This document shows positions 8,758-18,297 of a DNA stretch of 64,000 bases, piece after piece. The notes under the pieces were generated by a model. It saw only the letters and a list, made by a program, of their open reading frames with translations, had not been told where the DNA came from and did not search any database. Each line of letters opens with the position of its first letter. Position 1 is the stretch's first letter. The position numbers and the translations under genes were made by a program. The stretch is taken from positions 1 through 64,000 of the forward strand of contig NZ_BAZK01000005.1 in the NCBI RefSeq assembly GCF_001310815.1. The letters run 5' to 3'. This DNA comes from Pseudovibrio denitrificans JCM 12308 (lineage in GTDB: Bacteria; Pseudomonadota; Alphaproteobacteria; Rhizobiales; Stappiaceae).

Positions 8758-10908
8758 TTAAAACCGGGCTTCTTGCAGTTGAGGCCAATCCATCTTGAGG
8801 GATTGATCCTCATAGTCCTCTAATGCCCGACAAACACTGCGAATACCTCCAAGAATGCGATAGATATTTAATCGTTCCTCCAGATCGATACCGTCTTTGC
8901 CGCGCTCTTCCAGCACTTTGGCGATGGTGGTTTCCATCTCTGGCATGCTGAGGGCGCATTGTCTGACGACCTCGCCGATGGTTGCGCCTGTCGGATCTTT
9001 GACCAGTTCAGCAAAGTCTGTCTTCAGCTGAGCACTCCAGTCGTGGATGTCTTTTCGCAGAGCTGCATAGAGCTGGGAGCTCTGAGCGATTTTGAGTTCG
9101 TTGATGAGCACGGACAGGCGGATGGACAGGGCTTCGAGGATGATCACTGTTCTGCGTAGCTGGTGCTTGTCGAGCCCTGAAGAGGTGCCGGCGATCCAGC
9201 CAGTCATCTTGTGAGGGATGCTCTCGACCTCGTTGAGATGATGACGCCTGATGTATTGGCGCAGTTTTGTGGGTTCCAAATGTGGTTCTTTTTGGTGCTC
9301 GGTCAGGAGGAAGTTGGTGCTGGCGAAAAAGCGGCGCAACAGGTTGAGATATTGCACTTCCGGGCGCAGGTTGAAGGTGAAGATGGAAATGGCGGCGTAG
9401 ATAGCGATGACGATCAGGAAGACCAGAAGCTGATCTGCGACGAAGTTGAAACTGTAACTTTGATGGTTAGCGATGTTGGTCATCATCACGAAATTTGCCA
9501 GACCGAACATTCTGCCCAAAATGAGTTGAGGCGTGTGGAAGAGATAGGCGATGGTGAACACTGAAAGAAAAATGACGGTTCCCAGCGACCAGAAGCTGTG
9601 CAGATGGGGCATGATGAGCAGATAGATGAAAGCCCCAAAGGCAGAAGACAGAATACCCGGAACAAGGATGGAGACGGGCTTCAGGTAGGGATTGCTGGAG
9701 AGGGTGATGCTGTAAACGCCAGCCAGTATGACCAGCACCGTTCCTGCTGGCAGGTTGGGAAAGTAGATGTAAGAGAGATACGCGACCCACAGGCAAAGGA
9801 AAGCGCGTAAAGCTCCCTTCAACTGGCCCATGTTGATCACGTCTGGCTGGGTGCTTTCCTTGACGTGAAAATCCAGCTGATTGCTGGTGTTCTCACTGAA
9901 GATGACCGTGGTGAGTTCATGAAGCTGGTAGGTGATGCGTTCGATTTCATCCAACTGGTGGATGTATAGGGACAGGGCGGCTTTCTGGAAATACTGCAGG
10001 CCGGATATGTCGATCTCTTTGATGTGAAAGTCTCTGAAAAGTGGCTTTGGTTTGATGTCTTTGCCTTCTGTGAGATCTATGATGGTTTTGAAGCGTCTGG
10101 TGATTTCGGCTTCATACCTGGTGAGCCACGGGATGCGGGTTTCCAGCTCCAGATCGTCGACCTCGTTGAAGCTTTGCCGCCAGACTTCCAGAGCGCGCTC
10201 ATATTGGGTCCAGAGACTGCCTGTGTCCTTCCATTGCTTGCTAACCTCCCAGACTTCGTAGCTTTCCAGTTCTGCGATGTTTGAGAGGTCTGCGAACTTG
10301 GCTTGTAAGGCTGAAAACTCACCTTGTTGCTGCAGGTACTTGTGCGGGTTGCTGGCGAACTCCCGGTCTATTGTGCTTTGAAAGAGAGCAAGGCCGCTTT
10401 TGGTCAGGTTCTTTGAGGTTCTGACGAGGGACTTTGACGAGGTTCTGGGCCAGAGGATGACTGAGACCATACTGTATGTGATTACGCCCAGAGCGGTTTC
10501 CTGAATGCGCAAGACAGCGGTGTAGAAGGCAGGCTGGTTGCTGGCAGCTGCATCCACGGCAACAATGATGGTGACGAAAGCAGCGACATTCCAGAAATAT
10601 GGATTGTGCTTGGATTTCATCATGTAGGTGCAGAAAAACACATAGCTGGACAGGGCAATCATGAACATCCAGCGCTGCTGCGGGAACAGCGAAAGCAAGG
10701 TGAGGGCCATGACTGCGGCAAGCAATGTGCCGCCGAGGCGTTGAAGGCCCTTGTGAAAGGATTGTCCTGAGGTCTCCAGCGATATGAAAGCAACGGCAAG
10801 ACCAGCCCAATAGGGACGGTCCCAGTCCATATAAAGTGCGATGGCGTAGGCGATCACCATGGCCAGTGCAACTTTTATGGCGTCCTTTGCTCTGTCGCTG
10901 AGAAGCAT
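8758..10908 (-). CDS. FUSC-family inner-membrane transporter (AaeB-like)
   Basis: About 716 residues. FUSC proteins export aromatic carboxylic acids or fusaric acid. Two blocks of membrane helices flank a long cytoplasmic domain: helices at about residues 8-160 (with DWDRPYWAGLAVAFISLETSGQSFHKGLQRLGGT, the FUSC signature) and again around 360-510, followed by a soluble C-terminal helical domain. ATG 10908 is preferred because an AGG/GAGG sequence precedes it; a GTG at 10935 is the alternative. First gene of the FUSC-DUF1656-HlyD operon. The LysR gene just upstream on the same strand could regulate it, but the divergent beta-lactamase is the more obvious target. Confidence 0.87.
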   Translation of the reverse strand: MLLSDRAKDAIKVALAMVIAYAIALYMDWDRPYWAGLAVAFISLETSGQSFHKGLQRLGGTLLAAVMALTLLSLFPQQRWMFMIALSSYVFFCTYMMKSKHNPYFWNVAAFVTIIVAVDAAASNQPAFYTAVLRIQETALGVITYSMVSVILWPRTSSKSLVRTSKNLTKSGLALFQSTIDREFASNPHKYLQQQGEFSALQAKFADLSNIAELESYEVWEVSKQWKDTGSLWTQYERALEVWRQSFNEVDDLELETRIPWLTRYEAEITRRFKTIIDLTEGKDIKPKPLFRDFHIKEIDISGLQYFQKAALSLYIHQLDEIERITYQLHELTTVIFSENTSNQLDFHVKESTQPDVINMGQLKGALRAFLCLWVAYLSYIYFPNLPAGTVLVILAGVYSITLSSNPYLKPVSILVPGILSSAFGAFIYLLIMPHLHSFWSLGTVIFLSVFTIAYLFHTPQLILGRMFGLANFVMMTNIANHQSYSFNFVADQLLVFLIVIAIYAAISIFTFNLRPEVQYLNLLRRFFASTNFLLTEHQKEPHLEPTKLRQYIRRHHLNEVESIPHKMTGWIAGTSSGLDKHQLRRTVIILEALSIRLSVLINELKIAQSSQLYAALRKDIHDWSAQLKTDFAELVKDPTGATIGEVVRQCALSMPEMETTIAKVLEERGKDGIDLEERLNIYRILGGIRSVCRALEDYEDQSLKMDWPQLQEARF

Positions 10909-11023
10909 TCCTCGCACCTGAGTTCCGTTGCCCACATTTGCGGGCGGTCAGATCAGGATAGGGGGAAGGTGTATGGGAGAGGTTTTGGTTTTCCTTTCAA
11001 TTCGCTGCGTTGTTTCATCATTC

Positions 11024-11901
11024 CTAGGTAGAGGTAACTGGTTCCTGAGCGAGCAACCAGTTTTTGAAGAGGGTGAGAGCCGGGGTGGCTGGTTTGGATT
11101 TGAGGTGGGTGAGCCAGTATTTGCCGGTTGTGATCTCGGTAGGGAATGGTCTGATGAGCCGCCCGGTTGCCAGTCGCCGTGCGAACATATGGTAGGGCAG
11201 CAGAGCGATGCCGAGGCCAGCTTCGACCATATCTGCCATGGCTACGGATGAATCAAAGACGGGACCTTCAATCTTGGGGCACGGAGCTGCAGCTTGCTGG
11301 AACCAGAGTTCCCATTCGTCGGAGCGGTAGGATCTGAACAAGGGATGACCCGCCAGATCCTGCGGGGTTTTGAGGGACTGTGCGACTTCAGGTGAGCAGA
11401 GCGGGGTCAGCGGTGTGGTGAGTAAGGGGGCAGCGTGCAAGCCCGGCCACAGGCCTTCTCCAAACCGGATGGCGATGTCGAGGCCTTCCTTAGCGATATC
11501 AACGCGGTTGTTGTTGGTGAAGAGGCGCAGGTTCACACCGGGGTGTTTTGCCTGAAAGTCCGGCAAGCGTTCAATCAGGTAACCGGTGGCAAACGTGGTG
11601 ACGACACCGAGATTGAGTGTTTCCTGATAGCGGCCATCGAGGAAACGATCGAGTACGGAGCCGATCCTGTCGAAGCTTTGAGTCAGGACGGGATGCAGGG
11701 CGGTGCTTCATCTGTCAGCACTAGGCCTTTGGGGGTGCGCAGGAACAGTGTTGTGCCGAGCAGCTCTTCCAAGGCAATGAGTTGGTGGCTGACAGCGGCC
11801 TGAGTGACGCGCAGCTCAATAGCGGCGCGCGTGAAGCTGCCTTGCCGGGCGGCGACCTCGAAGGCGCGCAGGGCGTTGAGAGGAATGTTGGGTCTGTCCA
11901 T
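11024..11901 (-). CDS. LysR-family regulator of the GcvA/AmpR type, one frameshift
   Basis: About 292 residues after repair. The N-terminal helix-turn-helix reads LNALRAFEVAARQGSFTRAAIELRVTQAAVSHQ, the signature of the GcvA/AmpR subgroup, and the C-terminal substrate-binding domain contains DIAIRFGEGLWPGLHAAPLL. The frame breaks near 11706; adding one G gives LTDEGTALHPVLTQSF and continuous similarity. It is divergent from a class A beta-lactamase with 245 bases between the starts, the classical ampR-bla arrangement, so control of the lactamase in response to cell-wall fragments is likely. The inducer cannot be read from sequence. Confidence 0.83.
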
Positions 11902-11905
11902 CGCT

Positions 11906-11938
11906 ATTAGTTTTTCTAATATTCACGTCGAGAATTAG
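11906..11938. promoter_or_regulatory. ATTAG/CTAAT dyads, candidate LysR operator
   Basis: Three half-sites lie next to the LysR start: ATTAG at 11906-11910, CTAAT at 11916-11920 and ATTAG at 11934-11938. The last two form an imperfect dyad CTAATATTC-acgtc-GAGAATTAG. Position just upstream of the regulator gene, in the divergent promoter region, fits autoregulation. Binding is inferred. Confidence 0.45.
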
Positions 11939-12146
11939 TCGTTTGTGGCTCCACCTTAAAGTGTTTAGTCCTAAGGATGCATCTGATTAAGATGGTGCCC
12001 ACCATCAAGATATTTCGTGTTTAAGCGCAGTTATTGGCGATTTTGTGCTGCTGAGTGTTATGCTTTGCGGCAGGGGACAAGCTGTATCTATTTCATGAGA
12101 TTTATTTGTTGCCGGGCACATGTTTCGTCATTCAAGGAGTTTGAGT

Positions 12147-13034
12147 ATGTGGCGTTGTTTTGACCATATAGCTGTGCCTTTTAAGCGTTTTTCTTTTGCA
12201 TTGGTTGTTGCCTGTAGTGTGCCTGCTGTTGGTGCTGCCGGGGAGCTTCTGGACACAGTCAACCGTTTGGAGCAGGAAGTTGGGGGCCGGATTGGCGTGG
12301 TGTTGCAGCACACCGGATCTGATTGGGCTATTGAGGCCCGGGCTGATGAGCGGTTTCCTATGGCCAGCACGTTCAAGGCTTTGCTGTGCGGGGCTGTTCT
12401 GGCGCGGGTGGATCGCGGGGAAGAACGGCTGGGAGAGGTTGTTGCCTACTCAAAAGCGGAGCTGGTTTCCTACTCACCTGTCACGAAGAAGCATGTGGCT
12501 GAGGGAATGCGTGTTGGGGAGCTTTGTGAAGCGACGGTCACGATGAGCGACAACACGGCTGCCAATCTTCTGCTGAAGCGTGTTGATGGACCCAAAGGGC
12601 TGACGAGGTTTTTACGTGGGCTGGGGGACCGTGTGACTCGGCTGGACCGACGGGAGCCGGAGATGAACGAGGCGAATCCCGGCGATGCACGTGATACCAC
12701 CTCTCCACGGGCTGTCGTTCAAACGCTGGATCGGTTGTTGTTTGAGGAAGTGTTGCAGCTGGCCTCTCGCGCGCAGTTGCAACAGTGGATGGTAGATGAC
12801 AAGGTGGCCGATGCTTTGATCCGCAAACATCTGCCATCTGACTGGCGCATCGCAGATAAGTCTGGTGCCGGTCACAATGGCTCTCGCGGGATCATTGCTG
12901 CCATCTGGCCTGAGACGGGCGAACCTTATCTCACGGCTGTTTACATGACGGGTAGCGATGCAAACTTCAAAAAACGCAATGCTGTGATCGCTGAAATTGG
13001 TAAGGCGATCATTGAGGAGATTCAGCAGCGCTAA
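12147..13034 (+). CDS. Class A serine beta-lactamase, TEM/CARB-like
   Basis: A 295-residue periplasmic enzyme that hydrolyses beta-lactams. The signal peptide covers about residues 1-30 (SFALVVACSVPAVGA). All class A motifs are present: S74-T-F-K77, S134-D-N136, E170 in REPEMNEA, and K238-S-G240. Cys81 and Cys127 correspond to the TEM disulfide. The start at 12147 is chosen over 12120 because AAGGAG lies seven bases ahead of it. It is divergent from an AmpR-type LysR gene and followed by a strong terminator, so it forms a single-gene unit. No transposon or integron sequence flanks it, which argues for a resident chromosomal gene. Confidence 0.95.
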   Translation: MWRCFDHIAVPFKRFSFALVVACSVPAVGAAGELLDTVNRLEQEVGGRIGVVLQHTGSDWAIEARADERFPMASTFKALLCGAVLARVDRGEERLGEVVAYSKAELVSYSPVTKKHVAEGMRVGELCEATVTMSDNTAANLLLKRVDGPKGLTRFLRGLGDRVTRLDRREPEMNEANPGDARDTTSPRAVVQTLDRLLFEEVLQLASRAQLQQWMVDDKVADALIRKHLPSDWRIADKSGAGHNGSRGIIAAIWPETGEPYLTAVYMTGSDANFKKRNAVIAEIGKAIIEEIQQR

Positions 13035-13062
13035 TGGTGCTTGTTGTGAGCCGATTATAAGG

Positions 13063-13093
13063 AGCGGAGCAATGAGGATTGCTCCGCTTTTTT
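13063..13093 (+). terminator. Rho-independent terminator after the beta-lactamase
   Basis: Stem AGCGGAGCAAT (13063-13073), loop GAGG, stem ATTGCTCCGCT (13078-13088), then a run of T. It lies between the beta-lactamase and the convergent sulfatase, whose stop is at 13096, and may also serve the minus strand. Confidence 0.92.
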
Positions 13094-13095
13094 GG

Positions 13096-14609
13096 TTAGT
13101 GCTTTGGGCCGTCTGTGGTGATCATCCAGTTGGAGAGGGTTTTGTCCATGTTCTTCATGCGATGACGCAGGAGTTCACGGGTCATGCGGGCCAGTGTTGG
13201 GGCATGCTCGGGTTTGTCGGCAAGGTTTTCCATTTCTCCGTTGCTTCTGCATCGAACAGCATGGGCGGCAAGTCAGCGGCGAACTCGACCAGCGTGAAGC
13301 GATCATCGCGCAGGATGCTCAGGCAGGAGTTGTCCAGCTTGGTTCCCAATTGCTGTTGCCACAGGGTTGGTTCCAGAGGATCAGCGAAGTCCAGCTCAGA
13401 CATGGAGAAAGTGCGCCAGTCTTCAGGCGTTTTCCCTTCCAGGAATGGCAGCAGAGATTTGCCGTCTACTGAGCTTGGCAAGTCCTGTCCGACCCATTCC
13501 AGAATGGTCGGCATAATGTCGATGGATTCGGTGACTTTTGTGACCTGCGTTCCGCGTTCTCCGTCTGGCATGCGGATGATGAGCGGGGTGTGGTAGGCTG
13601 CATCATAAACAGTCATCTTCCCCCAGCTGTGCCGGTCACCCAGCATCTCACCGTGGTCTGCGGTGATTACCACCATGGTGTTGTCGTATTGTCCGGTGTC
13701 TTTGAGGAACTGAACTACACGGCCAACGTGATGGTCTACTTCTGTGGCGAGCCCCAGATAGATAGCACGCAAGGTGCGGATGTTCTCGTCGGTTGGTTCC
13801 AGATCTGGGAAACCTTCAACAAAGCTGGCGGCGCTGCTGTTTTGCATGGTGGGCGTGAAGAACGGGTGGAGGGCCTGTTCGTCTTCTGGTTGCTCCAGGC
13901 GTGTTGGCAGCGGCAGAGACTGCGGGTCATACATGGTGTTGTATGGAGCAGGGGCGACAAGCGGTGGATGCGGGCGGATGTAGGTCAGGTGCGCGAACCA
14001 GCTTTGCTGGCGGTAGGCTGGCATCATCTCCAGGAAGGCGTTGGTGAGGAAGGCTGTGTCACTGTCTTCAGCGGCATAGAGCGCTGGATCGTTTAGGCGC
14101 GGTTGCTGGCCATTGGGTGAGACAGGTTTGTAGACGTCCCAGTAATTTTCAAAGGTGTAGCCCCGGTTCATGAGATGGGATTGCCATGGAAATGACATTT
14201 CCAGTCGCATCTCCATCATCTCGTGGAAGCCGTTCATCGGGTATTCGTAGGTTCTGACCGCCGGATCATTGGGGTGGAATGCCCGGGGATCCTGCGAAGT
14301 ATCTGTGTAACCAAACAGCATTGGCAGATAGCCCGCCTTGCGCATTTCTGTTGCGATGTTTGGTGTGTCGTGGCGCAGAGGCGTGCCATTGCGCACGGAG
14401 CGGTGGTTCATAGCGTACTGGCCGGTGAGCAGGGATGCTCTGGATGGGCCGCAGGGGTTGGTGACTGAGAAGTGCCGGGTGAATGTGACGCTGTCTTCCA
14501 TGAATGCTCTGAGATTGGGCAGGTCCACATGATCTGCCAGATCCCCGAGGACGCAGTCTGCGCGCAGCTGGTCGATGATGATGAAAAGCACGTTGCGCTT
14601 GTTCTGCAT
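13096..14609 (-). CDS. Type I (formylglycine-dependent) sulfatase, one frameshift
   Basis: About 504 residues after repair. The family hydrolyses sulfate esters with a cysteine or serine converted to formylglycine. Seen are the N-terminal metal site VLFIIIDQLRAD, the modification motif C-G-P-S-R followed by ASLLTGQ, and the later metal ligands in ITADHGEMLGDR. No signal peptide is visible from the chosen start (MQNKRNVLF at 14609), suggesting a cytoplasmic enzyme; the open frame continues upstream to 14984 but is low-complexity and overlaps the regulator promoter. The frame breaks near 13237-13242; one added G restores EMENLADKPEHAPTLARM and moves the stop to 13096. Divergent from a DeoR regulator. 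Substrate unknown. Confidence 0.88.
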
Positions 14610-14711
14610 AGTCCTGATCCCCCAATGCCACGGTTCGTGGCGCAATCCGACAGACCGATACTCCCGCAATATGAAAGAGAGATGTAACTGCGGTCGTTTG
14701 CCAGCGAATAA

Positions 14712-14777
14712 TCCACAACTACGCACGAATTCCAACATAAATCGACATATGTGTTGGAATTTGACTGTAATTGTGGA
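14712..14777. promoter_or_regulatory. Nested 66-bp palindrome between sulfatase and DeoR genes
   Basis: Two inverted repeats share exactly one centre (14744.5). Outer arms are TCCACAACTAC (14712-14722) and GTAATTGTGGA (14767-14777); inner arms are AATTCCAACA (14728-14737) and TGTTGGAATT (14752-14761). Both gaps between outer and inner arms are five bases. The placement in the divergent promoter region suggests a DeoR-family operator with four half-sites. Confidence 0.6.
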
Positions 14778-14796
14778 GTAAGGCAGTGCCAGAGTA

Positions 14797-14834
14797 GCAA
14801 AGATGCAAAGATGCAAAGATGCAAAGATGCAAAG
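14797..14834 (+). repeat. Octamer tandem repeat GCAAAGAT, 4.75 copies
   Basis: Four perfect copies of GCAAAGAT (starting 14797, 14805, 14813 and 14821) plus GCAAAG. It lies between the nested palindrome and the DeoR start, 12 bases before the start codon, in the presumed 5' untranslated region. Such arrays can change copy number by slipped-strand mispairing. Confidence 0.9.
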
Positions 14835-14846
14835 CACGAGGGGCAG

Positions 14847-15619
14847 ATGTCTCATAGCCACCGCGAACTTGAACTGCTGGACGTTCTGAAACGGCTGGGC
14901 GGATCTGCGCGTAATTCCGATCTGGCAAAGGCGTTGGATGTGTCTGAAGAGACGGTTCGGCGTACGGTTAAAACTCTCTCGCAAACCTCTGATGTGGAGC
15001 GTGTGCGGGGCGGGGCTTATCTGGCTGGTACACAGAATGACCCAAGCTTCTTCCGCCGGATTTCACAGCGCACGGACGAGAAGCGTCTGATCGCTTCTGT
15101 TGTGTGTGATGTGGTGGAAGATGGCATGACCCTTTATCTGGATGTGGGGTCAACCACGGCTTATGTGGCGGAAGATCTGAGACTGCGAAAGAATTTAACG
15201 GTCGTGACCAACTCAATCGGTGTTGCGCAGACGCTGGTCAGCGTGAATGGCAACCGCGTGCATTTGCTTGGCGGGGAAATGCAGGAGGATGACCGGGGCA
15301 CCTTTGGGCACGACACTTACACCCAAGTGCAGCGGTTTGCGCTGGATATGGCGATCTTCAGCTGGATGCGGTCTCTGCCAGCAAGGGCTTTCTCTATCAA
15401 AGCAGCGTGGAGTCTCAACTGAGTGCTGCGATTGCTGAAAGTGCAGATCAGGTGTTGATCGCCTTTGATCATGGCAAGCTGGGTGAAACAGCACCGTATG
15501 TAGGGCCAGCTGCTGACAGTGTGGATTATGTGGTGACGGACAGAGCACCTGAAGAGCCGTTTGCCTCAGCCTTTGCTGAGTGGGGCATTCAGACATTAAT
15601 TGCTTCACGAAAAAACTGA
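14847..15619 (+). CDS. DeoR-family transcriptional regulator, one frameshift
   Basis: About 257 residues after repair. N-terminal DeoR helix-turn-helix (LLDVLKRLGGSARNSDLAKALDVSEETVRRTVKTLSQ) and a C-terminal sugar-phosphate-sensing domain with YLDVGSTTAYVAEDL and LTVVTNSIGVAQTL. The frame breaks near 15362-15366; one added G restores FSWDAVSASKGFLYQ, continuing to a stop at 15619. The start at 14847 has GAGGGG just ahead; the frame is open upstream to 14751 through the octamer array, but that part looks non-coding. Probably represses the divergent sulfatase and perhaps the downstream EamA transporter. Confidence 0.85.
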
Positions 15620-15796
15620 TTACCGGAATAAAGTGCAGAAATCGAAAACCTTCGAAATTCCAGCATTTTAAAGAATAAACAAGAACTCAAAGGAAGACCC
15701 GTGTTCCAGCACTTGCAAGGTCAGTTGCAGGCTGGAGGACAGAGCTCAGAATGAGCCGAAACATTGGGTGCTTCCGATTACGAATGGTTTTGATTG

Positions 15797-16636
15797 ATGA
15801 GCGTTTCCATCATAATGATTATCCTTGCTGCGGCTATGCTGCATGCAATCTGGAATGCGATTGTAAAAACGGCGGGTGACCGCACAATCACGCTGGGCCT
15901 TGTTGCCTTTGGGCATGTGATCCCGGCTGCGGTGATGATTGCCGTGTTGCCGCTGCCAGAGCCAGAGAGCTTTGGCTATGTGTTGCTCTCCACCTGCATT
16001 CACTTTGCCTACTATTACACGCTGGGGCAGGCGTATCGTCATGGTGATCTGAGTGTGGTTTACCCGATTGCCCGCGGGATTGTGCCTGCGCTGGTTTCTC
16101 TTTGGGCCATGCTGTTCGTGGGCGAAGTTTTGCCGTTTTGGGCGTGGTTTGGTATTGGCCTGATTGCGTTTGGTATTCAGATCTCCAGCTGGTCTGCCCT
16201 GCGTCAGGGGGTTGGCGGTGCCGCGCTTGGCTTTGCCATTGCCACGGGTGTTTGTATCTCGGCTTACTCGCTGGTGGATGGTGTTGGTGTCCGGCTTTCC
16301 GGCAATACGCTGAGCTATTGGGCGTGGGGGGCGTTTTTGCAGGTGTTCATTGCTGCGTTCATCGGTATCCGTCGCTGGTCCATGCTGCCAACGCTTTCCA
16401 AGAAGACATGGGTGCTTGGGCTGACAGGTGGTGTGGTTTCCATGATCGCGTATGGTCTGGTTCTTTATGCCAAGAACTTTGCCCCGCTGGGCGCAGTGTC
16501 AGCACTGCGAGAAACCTCCGTTATCTTCGCGGCTCTGATCGGTTTTGTGCTGCTGGGTGAAGGCAACTGGGTGCGCCGCTTGCTGGCAGCCGTGCTGATG
16601 GTTGCCGGAGTTAGCTTTATCGGCATGAACGTTTGA
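15797..16636 (+). CDS. EamA/DMT-family transporter
   Basis: A 279-residue integral membrane protein with ten predicted helices in two EamA halves, each ending in a conserved segment such as VYPIARGIVPALVSLWAMLFVGE and LRETSVIFAALIGFVLLGE. The family carries small metabolites, usually outward; substrate unknown. The start ATG at 15797 is preferred to TTG at 15794. It lies 177 bases after the DeoR gene on the same strand, so it may be part of the sulfatase locus, although the gap leaves room for its own promoter. Confidence 0.85.
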   Translation: MSVSIIMIILAAAMLHAIWNAIVKTAGDRTITLGLVAFGHVIPAAVMIAVLPLPEPESFGYVLLSTCIHFAYYYTLGQAYRHGDLSVVYPIARGIVPALVSLWAMLFVGEVLPFWAWFGIGLIAFGIQISSWSALRQGVGGAALGFAIATGVCISAYSLVDGVGVRLSGNTLSYWAWGAFLQVFIAAFIGIRRWSMLPTLSKKTWVLGLTGGVVSMIAYGLVLYAKNFAPLGAVSALRETSVIFAALIGFVLLGEGNWVRRLLAAVLMVAGVSFIGMNV

Positions 16637-16743
16637 TCCGCTGATTTATCCAAGTCCACCGGTCTTCTTGACTTTCGCCGTTATGGTTCTGGCTCTGAAT
16701 ATGCTAGTTCATTTCAGAGCTAAGAAAAAACATCTAAGGGATT

Positions 16744-16764
16744 GCTCATAGGGAGGTTATGAGC
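16744..16764. promoter_or_regulatory. Dyad upstream of the fds LysR regulator
   Basis: Perfect arms GCTCATA (16744-16750) and TATGAGC (16758-16764) with seven bases between. It lies 57 bases before the regulator start and has the T-rich/A-rich dyad form of LysR operators. A second, weaker dyad GCAATC (17736-17741) / GATTGC (17763-17768) lies in front of fdsG. Confidence 0.4.
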
Positions 16765-16820
16765 GGTCCCGTTGGTCATGATCTGACTGGTCATTACCGG
16801 AATGTTTGAGAGGGAGAGCT

Positions 16821-17717
16821 ATGATCGACAAGCTGGAGATGTTTATTGCGCTGGCGCGTGAGAAGCATTTTGGGAAGGCGGCGGATGAGTGCGGTGTGAC
16901 GCAGCCAACGCTGTCTGCCAATATCAAGCAGCTTGAAGAGCAACTGGGTGTTCTGCTGGTTTTGCGTGGCTCGCGCTTTCAGGGGCTAACGCCTGAAGGG
17001 GAGCGCGTGCTGGAGTGGGCGCGTAAGCTGGTGGCTGATACGCGGACCATGAAGCAGGAGCTGAAGGCGGTCAGTGATGGCCAGTCCGGCACCTTGCGGA
17101 TTGCTTCCATTCCCACAGCCTTGACGTATGTTCCTGAGATCACCACATGCTTTAGCGAAGAGAACCCGGGCGTTGACTTCAAAGTGTTCTCGCGGCCGTC
17201 CTCGGAAATTCTGGCGCAGCTGGAAAATCTGGAGATCGATGTGGGGCTGACGTATCTGGACAACGAGCCTTTGGGCCGGGTTCTGCAAATCCCGCTTTAC
17301 CGCGAGCGCTACTGCTTTGTTGTGGCTGAGGGCGGGCCTCTTTCCGGCAGCGAGCATGCCACCTTGCAGGATGTGAGCCGCGTGCCGCTGTGTCTGCTGA
17401 CCAGTGACATGCAATGTCGGCGTATCATCAACAATATCCTTCATGATGTGGAGGTGGAGCCCAAACCTGTTTTGCAGTCAGATTCCATCATGTGCCTGCT
17501 GGCGCATGTGCGCACCGGGCGGTGGGGGACGATTATCCCACAGGCCGTGGCGCAAACGATTGCCTCCGATCATCTGGAGATCATCCCGATTTCAGATCCT
17601 TACGCCAGCATCATGGTAGGCCTGATTGCGACACAGCGAGAGCCGCGTGCGCCACTTCTGGATGCCTTCCTCAAGCGTGTAAGCAGAATTTCGCAGGGGC
17701 AAGAGCTCTCTACGTGA
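16821..17717 (+). CDS. LysR-family regulator, probable FdsR
   Basis: A 298-residue LysR protein: helix-turn-helix at about residues 1-60 (FGKAADECGVTQPTLSANIKQLEEQLGV), then a substrate-binding domain with LRIASIPTALTYVPEIT. GAGGGAGA precedes the start at 16821. It lies directly ahead of the fds genes on the same strand, as the formate-dehydrogenase regulator FdsR does in other proteobacteria, so activation of fdsGBAD is the most likely role. Orthology is inferred from position. Confidence 0.8.
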   Translation: MIDKLEMFIALAREKHFGKAADECGVTQPTLSANIKQLEEQLGVLLVLRGSRFQGLTPEGERVLEWARKLVADTRTMKQELKAVSDGQSGTLRIASIPTALTYVPEITTCFSEENPGVDFKVFSRPSSEILAQLENLEIDVGLTYLDNEPLGRVLQIPLYRERYCFVVAEGGPLSGSEHATLQDVSRVPLCLLTSDMQCRRIINNILHDVEVEPKPVLQSDSIMCLLAHVRTGRWGTIIPQAVAQTIASDHLEIIPISDPYASIMVGLIATQREPRAPLLDAFLKRVSRISQGQELST

Positions 17718-17821
17718 TTTCAACGATAGGGATGTGCAATCGCCCAACGGATATATCATATTGATTGCCTGCGACATATTGTGCCAACACGAAGCATTGA
17801 CGTGCGAGGAGGGAGGAACTT

Positions 17822-18297
17822 ATGGCCTTGCAGACGCAATCGCAGGATATAGAAAAAGACACGGCCGCGATTATTGATGTACACGAACATCAGGAAGGGC
17901 CGCTCCTGCCTATCCTGCACGATGTGCAGGCGAAATTTGGTTATGTTCCCGAAGATGCGCTGTTGCAGATCGCAGATCGGTTGAACCTGAGCCGCGCCGA
18001 AGTTCATGGAACAATGAGTTTTTACCACGACTTTCGCACAGAGCCTGCCGGGCGTCATGTGCTAAAGGTTTGTCGTGCGGAAGCCTGCCAGTCTCTTGGC
18101 GGTGAGAAACTAGCTGAAGACATTCAAAGAGACCTTGGCATCAAGTGGCACGAGACCACGCCTGACGGCAAGGTGACGCTGGAGCCCGTTTATTGCCTTG
18201 GCCTGTGCTCTTGTGCACCGGCTGCAATGATGGATGGCAACCTGCATGGTCGCTTGATGAAGCTGCTGTGCTGAAGCTGGTTGAGGAGGTGAAGTGA
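17822..18297 (+). CDS. fdsG: NAD-dependent formate dehydrogenase gamma subunit, one frameshift
   Basis: About 158 residues after repair. NuoE-like thioredoxin-fold [2Fe-2S] subunit of the soluble FdsABG-type formate dehydrogenase. Cluster ligands are seen as Cys84 and Cys89 (VCRAEAC) and Cys125 and Cys129 (YCLGLC). The frame breaks near 18253-18256; adding one G gives HGRLDEAAVLKLVEEVK and a stop that overlaps the fdsB start (TGATG). A strong GAGGAGGGAGG ribosome site precedes the start. Electrons pass from FdsA to FdsB through this subunit. Confidence 0.9.

Noticed and set aside
14610..14984. Upstream extension of the sulfatase frame
   Set aside because: Crosses the nested palindrome and octamer array, has low-complexity translation (repeated LHLCIFAS), and overlaps the DeoR gene; the conserved start is at 14609.
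15690..15760. Short GTG frame (17 codons) between the DeoR and EamA genes as a leader peptide
   Set aside because: An AGGAAG precedes it, but there is no attenuator hairpin or biased codon run to support a function.
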